Below, in pieces: positions 16,691-25,975 of a stretch of 64,000 nt of DNA. The stretch's first letter is position 1, and every line of letters begins with the position of its first letter. A model generated the notes under the pieces. It ran no database searches. It had not been told where the DNA came from and saw only the letters and a program-made list of their open reading frames with translations. The translations under genes and the position numbers were made by a program. Origin of the DNA: Paenibacillus dakarensis (GTDB lineage: Bacteria > Bacillota > Bacilli > Paenibacillales > Paenibacillaceae); contig NZ_CDSE01000041.1 in the NCBI RefSeq assembly GCF_001373415.1, positions 1 through 64,000 on the forward strand, written 5' to 3'.

Positions 16691-17012
16691 AAATAATCTT
16701 ACAGCTTTTAAAAGAGTTGACCTGAGGCATTTGCCCGCGGTACAAGTCCATTGAACCCGGTGTGCACCATTTATAGATGCAGCCGGGTTCTTCACTTCTA
16801 CCCGCACTCATTCTTCTGAATGAGGAGTCTGCACAAAACAAAAGGTTGCCCCTTCTTGTACAGACTCCTGAGAAAGGAGAAAGCTGCCTTTCGTTCGTCC
16901 ATCCAGATCCCATACATTCTCTTGGATGGACATACCGCCTTTTCGGTTAGCAATAGTCGTAGTCGGAACAATGCGTTAATAGGCTTAGACACAAACAAGT
17001 GGAGGGAGTTAC
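16691..17012 (+). other. 322-nt intercistronic region with four stem-loops
   Basis: No gene is seen. Four hairpins follow each other on the plus strand: GAACCCGG/CCGGGTTC (16753-16790), CATTC/GAATG (16809-16822), AGGAGTCTG/CAGACTCCT (16823-16869) and GTCCATCCA/TGGATGGAC (16897-16931). Three of the stems are perfect over 8-9 bp. None has a long T tail, so partial termination or protection against 3' exonucleases is more likely than complete termination. The GH3 gene follows with its own GGAGGG site. Confidence 0.65.
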
Positions 17013-19172
17013 ATGGACCAGAAACAAATAACTGACCTGATTCAGCAGATGACGCTTGAGGAAAAGGTGGCGCAATTACTCCAGCTCACAGCTGACCTTC
17101 ATGAAGGCACCCAAGATCAAAGCCAGATTACTGGACCTATGGAGGAAATGGGCATCACCGGGGAGATGGTCCGTGCGAGCGGCTCCGTTCTCGGTCTGTC
17201 AGGCGCCTCTTCAATTATAGATTTACAGCAGGAATATATGAAAAACAGCCGTCTCGGTATCCCTCTTTTATTTATGGCGGATGTCATTCACGGCTTCAAA
17301 ACCATCTTTCCGATTCCGCTCGCTATAGGCTGCTCCTGGGATCTTCAGCTTGCCGAGAAAAGTGCGGAAATCGCTGCGCGCGAATCCGCCGCAGCCGGCA
17401 TACATGTCACCTTCTCACCTATGGTTGATCTCGTGCGCGATCCGCGCTGGGGACGTGTCATGGAGACGACGGGTGAAGACCCTTATCTGAACAGCTTGTT
17501 CGCCCGGGCATTTGTCCGCGGCTATCAAGGAAGCAATCTCTCTGAAGATAAGGAACGCCTCGCTGCCTGCGTAAAGCACTTCGCCGCATATGGAGCGCCC
17601 GAAGGAGGCCGGGACTACAATACGGTCAATATGTCGGAGAGACAGCTGCGTGAAACGTATCTTCCTGCTTACAAGGCTGCCCTGGATGAAGGCTGCGAAA
17701 TGATCATGGCCTCCTTCAATACGGTTGACGGCATTCCCGCTTCCGGAAATGAGAAGCTTATGCGCGGAGTTTTACGTGATGAATGGAATTTTGATGGCGT
17801 ACTCATCTCCGACTGGGCTTCTGTGCGGGAGATGGTTGCTCACGGCGCGGCAGAAGATGACTGTGAAGCAGCTTACCGAGCGATCCGGGCAGGCGTCGAT
17901 ATCGAGATGATGACACCTTGTTATGTTCAGCATCTGCCGGAGCTCATCCAGAGCGGCCGCGTAAGCGAGGCGTTGATTGATGAAGCTGTGCTTCGCATTC
18001 TGCAATTAAAAAACAAGCTGGGCTTGTTCGAAGACCCGCTTCGGGGTGCGGACCCGGCACGTGAAAGCGAAGTTCTCTTCTGTGCACAGCACCGCGAGGC
18101 TGCCTATGACCTGGCTGTAAAGTCCAGTGTACTGCTTAAAAATAACGGTGTTCTTCCACTTGACCCCGAAGCGGATATAGCCCTGATCGGTCCGTACGCC
18201 GGGCAGGAGGACATCCTTGGATGGTGGGCCTGCGTTGGCGTTAAGGAAGATGCTGTACAGCTGGGCAGCGCGATGCAGGAGCGACTGCACGGCAAGCTTA
18301 CCATCGCGGAAGGCTGCGGTATCGATACAATGACACCAGACCAGCTGCAGAAGGCTGTGGATGCGGCCCGCAAGGCTGACGTTATTGTTCTAGCGCTCGG
18401 TGAAGCTGCAGACATGAGTGGTGAAGGCGGCTCACGAACAGATATCAAGCTGCCTAAAGCCCAGCTTGAGCTGGTGAAGGAGATCAGGAAGCTGGGCAAG
18501 CCGGTAGCTGCCGTTCTCTTCAATGGTCGCCCTCTGGATTTACATGGTGTACTGGATGAAGCGGATGCTGTGCTGGAAGCCTGGTTCCCCGGCAGTGAAG
18601 GCGGTGCTGCCATTGCGGATCTCCTCATAGGTAAAGCCAATCCTTCCGGAAGACTTGCCATGTCATTCCCGCAGTCCGTGGGGCAAGTTCCGGTTTACTA
18701 CAATACTTACAATACAGGCCGCCCGATGGATCCTTCCAAGACAGACGAGCGTTATGTATCCAAATATTTAGACAGCCCTAACGAGCCGCTGCTTCCTTTC
18801 GGCTTCGGTCTCTCCTATTCGGATTTCACATATGGGGAATTGTCTCTCACAAGTCATGAAATGTCGGCTGAACAGCCGCTTAAGGTCAGCGTGACCGTAA
18901 CCAACACAGGCACCAGAACAGGCATCGAAACCGTTCAGCTGTATATCCGTGATATAACTGGCGAGGTGGTGCGCCCACTCCGTGAGCTCAAAGGTTTCGA
19001 GCAGATTAAGCTTGAACCGGGTGAGAGCAGAACCGTTACATTCACTGTTTCAGAGGAAATGCTTCGTTACTATCATAGTGATCTGAGCTATTCAAGCGAT
19101 CCGGGCAGGTTCCACGTTTTCGTTGGACCAAACAGCCGGGATACCCTTCAAGGCTCTTTCGAATTAGTCTAG
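17013..19172 (+). CDS. GH3 beta-glucosidase, Lin1840-like (sophorose-active type)
   Basis: 719 residues, no signal peptide, cytoplasmic. It is a three-domain GH3 enzyme: TIM-like barrel (about 1-310) with the nucleophile D267 in GVLISDWAS and the HFAAYGAPEGGRDYN block, an alpha/beta sandwich (about 350-560), and a C-terminal fibronectin-III-like domain. The text MADVIHGFKTIFPIPLAIG and VTFSPMVDLVRDPRWGRVME is close to what I remember of Listeria Lin1840, which prefers sophorose. Its place between the binding protein and the GH94 phosphorylase supports cleavage of the disaccharide left by the phosphorylase. GGAGGG lies before the ATG. Confidence 0.88.
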   Translation: MDQKQITDLIQQMTLEEKVAQLLQLTADLHEGTQDQSQITGPMEEMGITGEMVRASGSVLGLSGASSIIDLQQEYMKNSRLGIPLLFMADVIHGFKTIFPIPLAIGCSWDLQLAEKSAEIAARESAAAGIHVTFSPMVDLVRDPRWGRVMETTGEDPYLNSLFARAFVRGYQGSNLSEDKERLAACVKHFAAYGAPEGGRDYNTVNMSERQLRETYLPAYKAALDEGCEMIMASFNTVDGIPASGNEKLMRGVLRDEWNFDGVLISDWASVREMVAHGAAEDDCEAAYRAIRAGVDIEMMTPCYVQHLPELIQSGRVSEALIDEAVLRILQLKNKLGLFEDPLRGADPARESEVLFCAQHREAAYDLAVKSSVLLKNNGVLPLDPEADIALIGPYAGQEDILGWWACVGVKEDAVQLGSAMQERLHGKLTIAEGCGIDTMTPDQLQKAVDAARKADVIVLALGEAADMSGEGGSRTDIKLPKAQLELVKEIRKLGKPVAAVLFNGRPLDLHGVLDEADAVLEAWFPGSEGGAAIADLLIGKANPSGRLAMSFPQSVGQVPVYYNTYNTGRPMDPSKTDERYVSKYLDSPNEPLLPFGFGLSYSDFTYGELSLTSHEMSAEQPLKVSVTVTNTGTRTGIETVQLYIRDITGEVVRPLRELKGFEQIKLEPGESRTVTFTVSEEMLRYYHSDLSYSSDPGRFHVFVGPNSRDTLQGSFELV

Positions 19173-19234
19173 CCTCAGCCTATTTATCAAGCGATAAGCA
19201 GGTTTGTCCTTAGAAATAAATTCAACAAGCACCC

Positions 19235-19279
19235 GGCAATAACCCGTAAACAAATATAAGCAAGAATCGGTTTATTGCC
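19235..19279 (+). other. Intercistronic stem-loop before the GH94 gene
   Basis: GGCAATAAcCCG (19235-19246) can pair with CGGtTTATTGCC (19268-19279). It sits immediately before the AGGAGG ribosome site and may influence mRNA processing or translation of the large downstream gene. Confidence 0.45.
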
Positions 19280-19303
19280 AGGATAGGAGGAATGAGAACT
19301 CTC

Positions 19304-22300
19304 ATGACAACAATTACACAAGATCAGTTCAACATTCAGGCGGGCAATCTCCGCTTTACTTTCTGGCCAAGCGGAGACTTATTTCAAGCGGTAAGCGGCA
19401 ATACGATGATTAATCAACTGATATCCAATCCGCTGGACGGCTCTCTCAACAACCTGTATCTGCGAGTTCATGACGAATCCGGAATCAGACACTTTCCGCT
19501 GCTCGGCATTCATTCGGCCAGCACGGTAAGCCATGGGGACAATATGATCCAGTGGACTGGTAAAGTCCAGGGCATCAAATACACGGTCAAGTTTACAGTT
19601 ACGTCCGGTGATATATGGTTCTGGGACGTGTTAGCCGAAGGCCATGGGGCAGTAATTGACCTCATCTACGGACAAGATATCGGTATTGCCGATATCGGTG
19701 CGGTTCGCAGCAATGAAGCTTATCTATCGCAATACATTGACCACCGTGCATTCCAGGATCAAGAGCTCGGCTATGTCGTATGCTCCCGTCAGAACCAGCC
19801 GCAAGGCGGAAGCTTCCCTTACCTGCAGCAGGGTGCCATCACAGGTACAACAGGCTATACAACCGACGGCTTCCAGTTCTTCGGCTTGTCTTACAAGGAG
19901 GCCAATACCCCTGCATGTTTAAGCGAAGAACAGCTTGCTTCAGAAGTATACCAATATGAGTTTGCTTACACCGGCCTTCAGTCTGAAAAGGTGGAGCTAA
20001 ACGGCGAAGCACGTTTTGTATTCTACGGTCTATTTAAAGGCGATCATCCTGCAGCTCTTACAGAGCTTGAATATCTGGAAGAAGCTAAGCAAGCATGGAA
20101 GGATTATGAGAGTCAGGCTTCATCCGCCAATCTATCACCTCTCCCTCCTGTTCGTCTGAATCCGGTCATAGGAGATCCGCTTCAAGGCCATGAGCTCACT
20201 GAAGAAGAGATCAACGTACGATTCCCGGCAGCTGACCGGCATCAGGAGGAACGTAAAGATGGAAGCTTGCTTGCCTTCTTCACCCCTACTTATGAGCATA
20301 TTGTCCTGAAAAGCAAAGAAATGCTTGTAGAGCGCCCGCACGGACATATTTTGATGAACGGAAACAATGTAGAGTTTGGTGCCAAAGTCATTGCTACCAC
20401 CTCTTTCATGTATGGTATATTTAACTCCCACGTGGTTGTCGGGAACACGAACATGAACAAAATGATGAGCAATGCACGCAATGCCCTCAATATTCCAAAA
20501 ACGTCCGGACAGCGCATCTATATAGAGAAAGACGGAGCCTATCATGTGCTCACGATGCCTTCAATGTTCGAAATCGGCCTAAACTATGTACGCTGGTATT
20601 ACAAAATGGATGACGATATGCTCATCATCACGAATTTCAGCGCGGTAGACACCCCTGAAGTGCGGCTCCATGTTCAGTCCGAACAAGGGCATGCCTATCA
20701 TTTCATGGTGACCAGCCAAGTGACCATGAATGTAAATGAATATACAACGCCTGTACACATGACCGAAGAATCCGGCGTACTGACCTTCCATGGAGATACG
20801 AATCCGGATACGGCTAAGGCTTATCCTGATCTTAAGTACCGGATGTGGGTTGATGGTGCAAAGGTACGCCTTGGTGATGAAACCATGCTGGCAGAGGGCG
20901 TGGCTGCTGGTTCTGCTTCTCTCGTAACGATGAAGTTAGAACAGACAAGCGACTGGACGCTGACCATCCAGGGATTGCTGGATGGCGAACAAATTGCAGC
21001 CCGGGAAGTTCAAGCCGAAGAAGAAATTATCCGGTACCGTGAGTTCTACAGCCAGGTCATGAACGGTTTCCATCTCTCGAATCCAAAGAATGAAGAAGGA
21101 GAACTGTTCAAGGTGAATGCACTGGCCTGGTGGTACACACATAACATGTTTGTCCATTATTCTTCACCGCACGGCTTGGAGCAGTATGGCGGAGCAGCCT
21201 GGGGAACACGGGACGTATGCCAAGGTCCTGTCGAGTATTTCATGGCCACCCAAAAGTATGATCAGGTTAAAGATATCCTCCGGATGGTATACAGTCATCA
21301 ATACGAGGATGACGGGAATTGGCCGCAATGGTTTATGTTCGATCAGTATTTTGCGGTGCAGCAGGAAGAGAGTCATGGTGATATCATCGTCTGGCCTCTC
21401 AAAGTGCTCAGCGACTATTTGACGGTTACCCGGGACTACAGTATTTTAGAGGAAAAAGTGCCCTATACGATGAAGCATTCCTTCCAATTCACGGAGAATA
21501 AAGCTTCCATTCTGGAGCATGCTCAAAAAGAGATTCAATATATACGAGAGCACTTCCTGCACGATACACACCTGTCCTCCTATGGTGACGGGGACTGGGA
21601 TGACACCCTGCAGCCAGCCAATGCGCAGCTGAAGCAATTTATGGCAAGCAGCTGGACCGTAGCGTTAACCTATCAGACCATTGGGCAGCTATCTTCGGCC
21701 CTGCGATTATACGATAGCCTGCTCTCGGATAAACTAAGCGAGATGGCGGCAAATATCCGGCAGGATTTTAAACGCTACATGCTGAACAACGATGTAATTC
21801 CAGGATTCCTGTACCTTGAGGACCCGAAGAATCCCAAGCTGATGCTGCATCCTGAGGACAAGGAGACAGGCATCCAGTATCGGCTGCTCCCGATGACTCG
21901 CAGCATGATTTCGGAATTGCTCAGTCCTGAGGAAGCCAAGGCCCATTATGATCTCATCCAGAAGACGTTCCTCTTCCCGGACGGCGTTCGGCTGATGAAC
22001 CGCCCTGCTTCCTATGAAGGCGGCATTAGCAAGCATTTCAAGCGTGCAGAGCAGGCTTCTAACTTCGGCCGCGAGGTCGGACTGCAGTATGTGCATGCTC
22101 ATATCCGGTACATCGAAGCGATGGCCAAACTAGGCCATGCGGATGATGTATGGAAAGGGCTTGAGACGATCAATCCTGTCGGTATTCAGGAAGTGGTTCC
22201 AAATGCAGCTCTCCGGCAGAGCAATTCGTATTTCAGCAGCTCCGACGGCAGCTTCAAGACTCGCTATGATGCACAGGAAAACTTTGAAGGATTGCGAATA

Positions 22301-22654
22301 GGTGACGTTCAGGTAAAAGGCGGTTGGAGGATTTATTCGAGCGGACCGGGAATCTATATGAACCAGCTGATTTCCAGTGCACTAGGTATCCGTCAGGTCG
22401 AAGGCGATCTTGTACTCGACCCTGTGATCCCTGCAAGCATGGATGGACTTCAATTCGAATATGGATTTGCCGGAAGCAAAGTGACGTTTATCTACCATAT
22501 AACAGGTGTGCCGATCCACCGGGTTGTCATGAACGGGCACGAGCTGGAATCTTTACGCATGCCGAACCCGTACCGTGAAGGCGGAATACGGGTATCCAGA
22601 CATGACTTCGAGCGTATGATTCAGGATCGGAACGTGGTTGAGATTTTCATGTAA
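19304..22654 (+). CDS. GH94 1,2-beta-oligoglucan phosphorylase
   Basis: 1116-1120 residues depending on start. The GH94 (alpha/alpha)6 barrel carries GDWDD near residues 763-767, which aligns with the GDWND motif holding the general acid. The length separates it from cellobiose (~810), laminaribiose (~910) and cellodextrin (~980) phosphorylases and fits 1,2-beta-oligoglucan phosphorylases (Listeria Lin1839, Lachnoclostridium Cphy_1929; about 1110 residues), as does the adjoining GH3 gene. It would cleave sophoro-oligosaccharides with phosphate to glucose 1-phosphate. ATG 19304 (MTTITQ) is given; ATG 19292 is only 1 nt from AGGAGG, and 19304 lies 13 nt away, so the start is uncertain by four codons. 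Confidence 0.83.
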   Translation: MTTITQDQFNIQAGNLRFTFWPSGDLFQAVSGNTMINQLISNPLDGSLNNLYLRVHDESGIRHFPLLGIHSASTVSHGDNMIQWTGKVQGIKYTVKFTVTSGDIWFWDVLAEGHGAVIDLIYGQDIGIADIGAVRSNEAYLSQYIDHRAFQDQELGYVVCSRQNQPQGGSFPYLQQGAITGTTGYTTDGFQFFGLSYKEANTPACLSEEQLASEVYQYEFAYTGLQSEKVELNGEARFVFYGLFKGDHPAALTELEYLEEAKQAWKDYESQASSANLSPLPPVRLNPVIGDPLQGHELTEEEINVRFPAADRHQEERKDGSLLAFFTPTYEHIVLKSKEMLVERPHGHILMNGNNVEFGAKVIATTSFMYGIFNSHVVVGNTNMNKMMSNARNALNIPKTSGQRIYIEKDGAYHVLTMPSMFEIGLNYVRWYYKMDDDMLIITNFSAVDTPEVRLHVQSEQGHAYHFMVTSQVTMNVNEYTTPVHMTEESGVLTFHGDTNPDTAKAYPDLKYRMWVDGAKVRLGDETMLAEGVAAGSASLVTMKLEQTSDWTLTIQGLLDGEQIAAREVQAEEEIIRYREFYSQVMNGFHLSNPKNEEGELFKVNALAWWYTHNMFVHYSSPHGLEQYGGAAWGTRDVCQGPVEYFMATQKYDQVKDILRMVYSHQYEDDGNWPQWFMFDQYFAVQQEESHGDIIVWPLKVLSDYLTVTRDYSILEEKVPYTMKHSFQFTENKASILEHAQKEIQYIREHFLHDTHLSSYGDGDWDDTLQPANAQLKQFMASSWTVALTYQTIGQLSSALRLYDSLLSDKLSEMAANIRQDFKRYMLNNDVIPGFLYLEDPKNPKLMLHPEDKETGIQYRLLPMTRSMISELLSPEEAKAHYDLIQKTFLFPDGVRLMNRPASYEGGISKHFKRAEQASNFGREVGLQYVHAHIRYIEAMAKLGHADDVWKGLETINPVGIQEVVPNAALRQSNSYFSSSDGSFKTRYDAQENFEGLRIGDVQVKGGWRIYSSGPGIYMNQLISSALGIRQVEGDLVLDPVIPASMDGLQFEYGFAGSKVTFIYHITGVPIHRVVMNGHELESLRMPNPYREGGIRVSRHDFERMIQDRNVVEIFM

Positions 22655-22669
22655 CCTACATGAAAATCT
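22641..22669 (+). other. 13-bp perfect hairpin over the GH94 stop codon
   Basis: AGATTTTCATGTA (22641-22653) pairs perfectly with TACATGAAAATCT (22657-22669) around a 3-nt loop. It contains the TAA stop. There is no T tract, so it is not a standard terminator; protection of the 3' end of the message is more likely. Confidence 0.6.
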
Positions 22670-22762
22670 ATTCCAAATTGACATATACCATTACTATTTA
22701 TTCAACTTAGAAAGCAATATATAGATTTAGAATTGGTTTATGAGTGGAGGAGCGAATAAATA

Positions 22763-23752
22763 TTGGTAAGCATTAAGGATATCGCTAAAAAAGCGGGCGT
22801 GTCGATATCAACGGTATCTTATGCACTTAACGGCAGCAGCAAAGTAACGGAGGAAACAAGCTCACGGATTCTAGCCATTGCCCAAGAGATGAATTATATA
22901 CCCAATGCTGCAGCAAGGACGCTTAAGAAGAGAGAATCCAAAATTCTGGGTGTCTTCTTGACGGATTTCAAAGGGGATGTGTATGGGGATCTCTTGGACG
23001 GCATGAAGGAAACTGCCAACTCGCAAGGATATGATCTGATCGTATGCAGCGGCAAGCAGTCTCACCGAATGCTGCCGGAGAGAATGATTGATGGAGCCGT
23101 TATTTTGGATCACACCTTTACCAGTGAAGAATTGCTTGAATATGCAGCCCGCAGTCATAAAATCGTTGTGCTCGACAGAGAGCTAAAACACAAAAATATC
23201 AACCAGGTGCTTCTGGATAATAAAGCAGGCGCAACGCTTGCGACAGAGTATCTGATTGAACGGGGACATAAGAAAATCTATATCGTGACCGGTCCTGCCG
23301 GCTCTTTCGACTCCATTCAGAGGATGAAAGCCGTGAAGCAGATTCAGGACCGGGTCCATGATATCGAATGGATTGAAATCGAAGGCAATTTCAAAAAAAG
23401 CGGGGGCGAAAAAGCGGCAGACCAGATTATACAGCAGTATACGGAGCCTGCAGCCGTCTTTTGCCTGAATGATGAGATGGCGATCGGGCTATGCGACCGC
23501 ATAGCCGATACCTCTCTGGTCATCGGAGAGCATATTCATCTGATCGGCTTCGATAACATTGAGCTGACTCGCTATATGCAGCCCCGTCTAGCCACGATCG
23601 ATTATTCCAAGCGTAAATGGGGCGCACTTGCCGCTGAGCAGCTGATCAAGCTGATTTCAGGTGAACCGGTCGAAAATGAGCGGATTTACGTTTCTCTCGT
23701 TAAAGGAGATTCGGTCGGCAAAGGCGCTCATTCATTCACGCCATATGTATAA
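22763..23752 (+). CDS. LacI-family transcription regulator of the oligoglucan locus
   Basis: 329 residues. The LacI HTH and hinge are at residues 2-57 (IKDIAKKAGVSISTVSYALNGSS, AARTLKKRES), followed by a periplasmic-binding-like effector domain (TDFKGDVYGDLLDGMKE, DNKAGATLATEYLIERGHKKI). The start is TTG 22763 with GGAGGAG upstream. It closes the locus and probably binds the GAAACG-centred palindromes before the esterase gene, releasing them on sophorose or a related inducer; this is inferred from position. It is followed by a terminator. Confidence 0.87.
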   Translation: MVSIKDIAKKAGVSISTVSYALNGSSKVTEETSSRILAIAQEMNYIPNAAARTLKKRESKILGVFLTDFKGDVYGDLLDGMKETANSQGYDLIVCSGKQSHRMLPERMIDGAVILDHTFTSEELLEYAARSHKIVVLDRELKHKNINQVLLDNKAGATLATEYLIERGHKKIYIVTGPAGSFDSIQRMKAVKQIQDRVHDIEWIEIEGNFKKSGGEKAADQIIQQYTEPAAVFCLNDEMAIGLCDRIADTSLVIGEHIHLIGFDNIELTRYMQPRLATIDYSKRKWGALAAEQLIKLISGEPVENERIYVSLVKGDSVGKGAHSFTPYV

Positions 23753-23758
23753 TACAAG

Positions 23759-23801
23759 CTGCTCTTTCAGAGGATTATACGATCTTTGAAAGAGCAGTTT
23801 T
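23759..23801 (+). terminator. Terminator of the oligoglucan locus
   Basis: Perfect 11-bp stem CTGCTCTTTCA/TGAAAGAGCAG (23759-23769, 23787-23797) followed by TTTTG. Confidence 0.8.
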
Positions 23802-23940
23802 GTTATATGCCGTTTAAGGTAATTCGTATTGCCGCGGATTTCCCGATCAGACGGTATGATCCCGGTTCAAATTCTACTTTCACGGGTATTACAATGAATA
23901 ACCTGACACCCTAATAAATGGAACTGTCAGATAGCCCGGT

Positions 23941-23970
23941 TTGACAGACACACTTACTTTTTCTTATTAT
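23941..23970 (+). promoter_or_regulatory. Promoter upstream of the CNNM transporter leader
   Basis: TTGACA (23941-23946), an 18-nt spacer, TATTAT (23965-23970). CTGTCA upstream forms an inverted repeat with the TGACAG that overlaps the -35 box. The nearest long gene starts 490 nt downstream. Confidence 0.65.
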
Positions 23971-24058
23971 AGATAACATATAACCAATTTTAAGTTGCGG
24001 CTATTTTGGGAAGAACCAAAGGCAACCCCATTACACTTACAGGAGTGAGAATCGACAA

Positions 24059-24424
24059 TTGGACCCCATACGAAGGATAAGCAGATTCATCTATTTAACA
24101 CTTGGTATAAGTGTTATGGCCTCCTCCATTTCCCTAACCGGAGATGATCGGGCCGATTCCGCAGTTCCATCGCAGGAATTGGCACTGGCTAAGAGTCATC
24201 GCGCAGCACCGTCACCGATTCCAACCGGTCCTGTACCGGAACACAACGAAACGGTTGCAGCGCGTACTATGTATCTGATATCCACACGCATGAACAAATT
24301 CAGTATACAAACTGCTCATATTTTTCTAGTCTTAAAGCACATGCTCCTTGAACCTCTAAAGTTCAGGTCGAATTATGTTAGATGGCCATGCATATTTGCC
24401 TCGTGCTTTGCAGTAAGCTATTGA
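24059..24424 (+). CDS. Doubtful 121-residue ORF in the CNNM leader
   Basis: An open frame from TTG 24059 with AGGAG 14 nt upstream. The first ~27 residues look like a signal peptide (RRISRFIYLTLGISVMASS); the rest (HRAAPSPIPTGPVPEHNE, then a basic, hydrophobic tail) matches nothing I know. An 8-bp hairpin TAACACTT/AAGTGTTA (24096-24116) lies in the frame. It may be a small exported protein, a decayed gene or simply part of a structured leader. Low confidence as a coding gene. Confidence 0.3.
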   Translation: MDPIRRISRFIYLTLGISVMASSISLTGDDRADSAVPSQELALAKSHRAAPSPIPTGPVPEHNETVAARTMYLISTRMNKFSIQTAHIFLVLKHMLLEPLKFRSNYVRWPCIFASCFAVSY

Positions 24425-24463
24425 AAACAAATTCGGACCAGATAAGAAAAGGATGTGTTTTGA

Positions 24464-25810
24464 TTGGATGGTAGTTTAGGCCTAAATATATTTTTAGTTG
24501 TATTACTGATCGCTTTTACCGCTTTTTTTGTAATGACGGAATTCGCCATTGTAAAGATTCGTACCAGCCGTATTGATCAACTCGTATTAGAAGGACGCAA
24601 GAATTCTCTTGCCGCCAAAAAAGTAATCTCAAACCTCGATGGCTACTTATCGGCGTGTCAGCTCGGTATTACGATTACAGCCCTCGGTCTCGGTTACTTG
24701 GGAGAAAGCACATTTGAGGCTATTTTCCATCCTTTATTTGATGCCCTCGGCATTCCTGCTGAATTCGCCGGAGCTCTATCCTTTATTTTTGCATTTATAT
24801 TTATGACATATATCCACGTTGTTATTGGTGAGCTTGCACCTAAAACGCTTGCCATTCAAAAAGCAGAATACATCACGCTCATGACGGCTAAGCCGATCAT
24901 TGGATTCTATCGCCTGATGTACCCGTTTATATGGGTTCTTAACGGTTCTGCGAACGGTCTCGTCCGTTTATTCGGTCTTCATCCGGCAAGTGAGCATGAA
25001 GAGGCTCACTCGGAAGAAGAGCTGCGCATGATTCTGAGCGAAAGCTATGAGAGCGGTAAGATCAATCAGAGTGAGTATGGCTATGTAAGCCGGATTTTCG
25101 CTTTCGATGACCTGCTTGCCAAGGAAATCATGGTGCCTCGTACCGATATGGTATGTTTGTATGCAGATAAACCCCTTGCAGCCAACCTGCAAATTATAAA
25201 AAGAGAACAGTATACCCGTTTCCCTGTTGTACGCGGGGATAAGGACCAGGTTCTCGGCATGGTGAACACGAAGCAGTTCTTCCTGGAGTTCGATGATAAT
25301 TCCAGCATTGACCTCACCAAGCTGATCCACCCTGCCATGACGGTATCTGAAGCCATTCCGGTCAAGAAATTGCTGAAGAAGATGCAGCAGGAAGGCACAC
25401 ACATGGCAATCTTGATTGACGAGTATGGCGGAACCTCCGGGATGATTACGATTGAGGATATTTTAGAAGAGATCGTCGGTGAAATCCGCGATGAGTTCGA
25501 TGATGATGAGGAACGCGACCTGCTTCAGCCTGAGCCGAACCGCCTCATTGTAGACGGTAAGGTTTCCATCAATCGAGTGAACGATCTGCTTCTATGCGAT
25601 CTGAACACGGATGATCTGGATACGATTGGCGGATGGCTTTATGGTCACAACTCCGAGCTGGTCAAAGGCGACATTTGGACTTACCGGGACCTGACCTTTA
25701 CCGTGCTTGAGAAAAAGACACATCGGTATACCAAGCTTCAGATCGTTAAACAAATGGATGAACGGCAAGAAGACGAAGTTCCTGCTGCCCCATCGATTGA
25801 GAACGAATAA
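24464..25810 (+). CDS. CNNM/CorC-family (hemolysin-type) membrane transporter
   Basis: 448 residues. Domains in order: DUF21/CNNM membrane domain with 3-4 helices (about 1-190), a tandem CBS pair (about 210-335, starting KEIMVPRTDM and with GTSGMITIEDILEEIVGEI), and a C-terminal CorC/HlyC FAD-like domain (about 350-430). Relatives include B. subtilis MpfA (YhdP), needed for magnesium efflux and resistance. The CBS pair is expected to sense nucleotide-Mg. Start TTG 24464 with AAAGGATG about 10 nt upstream. A long leader precedes it and a perfect terminator follows. Confidence 0.87.
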   Translation: MDGSLGLNIFLVVLLIAFTAFFVMTEFAIVKIRTSRIDQLVLEGRKNSLAAKKVISNLDGYLSACQLGITITALGLGYLGESTFEAIFHPLFDALGIPAEFAGALSFIFAFIFMTYIHVVIGELAPKTLAIQKAEYITLMTAKPIIGFYRLMYPFIWVLNGSANGLVRLFGLHPASEHEEAHSEEELRMILSESYESGKINQSEYGYVSRIFAFDDLLAKEIMVPRTDMVCLYADKPLAANLQIIKREQYTRFPVVRGDKDQVLGMVNTKQFFLEFDDNSSIDLTKLIHPAMTVSEAIPVKKLLKKMQQEGTHMAILIDEYGGTSGMITIEDILEEIVGEIRDEFDDDEERDLLQPEPNRLIVDGKVSINRVNDLLLCDLNTDDLDTIGGWLYGHNSELVKGDIWTYRDLTFTVLEKKTHRYTKLQIVKQMDERQEDEVPAAPSIENE

Positions 25811-25831
25811 GCACAGTTAAGCAAATAAAAA

Positions 25832-25867
25832 GTCCGTCAGAGAAGCCTTTCTCTGACGGACTTTTTT
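25832..25867 (+). terminator. Terminator after the CNNM gene
   Basis: Perfect 13-bp stem GTCCGTCAGAGAA/TTCTCTGACGGAC with a GCCT loop, followed by six T; A-rich on the other side so possibly bidirectional. Confidence 0.92.
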
Positions 25868-25975
25868 CTTATCCGGTCTTCTAACCTGAAATAAAGTTTA
25901 TTTTCACGCTTTAATAGAGCATAACGTTGATGTAATATAGTATATTATGTTCAAACAGATGGGAGACGGGTAGAC

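Noticed and set aside
15242..16807. A 521-codon open frame antisense to the binding-lipoprotein gene
   Set aside because: It lies entirely against a well-supported gene and has no ribosome site or protein-like text; long antisense frames are a side effect of codon bias here.
23977..24463. M-box, c-di-AMP (ydaO) or manganese (yybP-ykoY) riboswitch before the CNNM gene
   Set aside because: None of the conserved core segments I know could be found, so I only report an unassigned leader.
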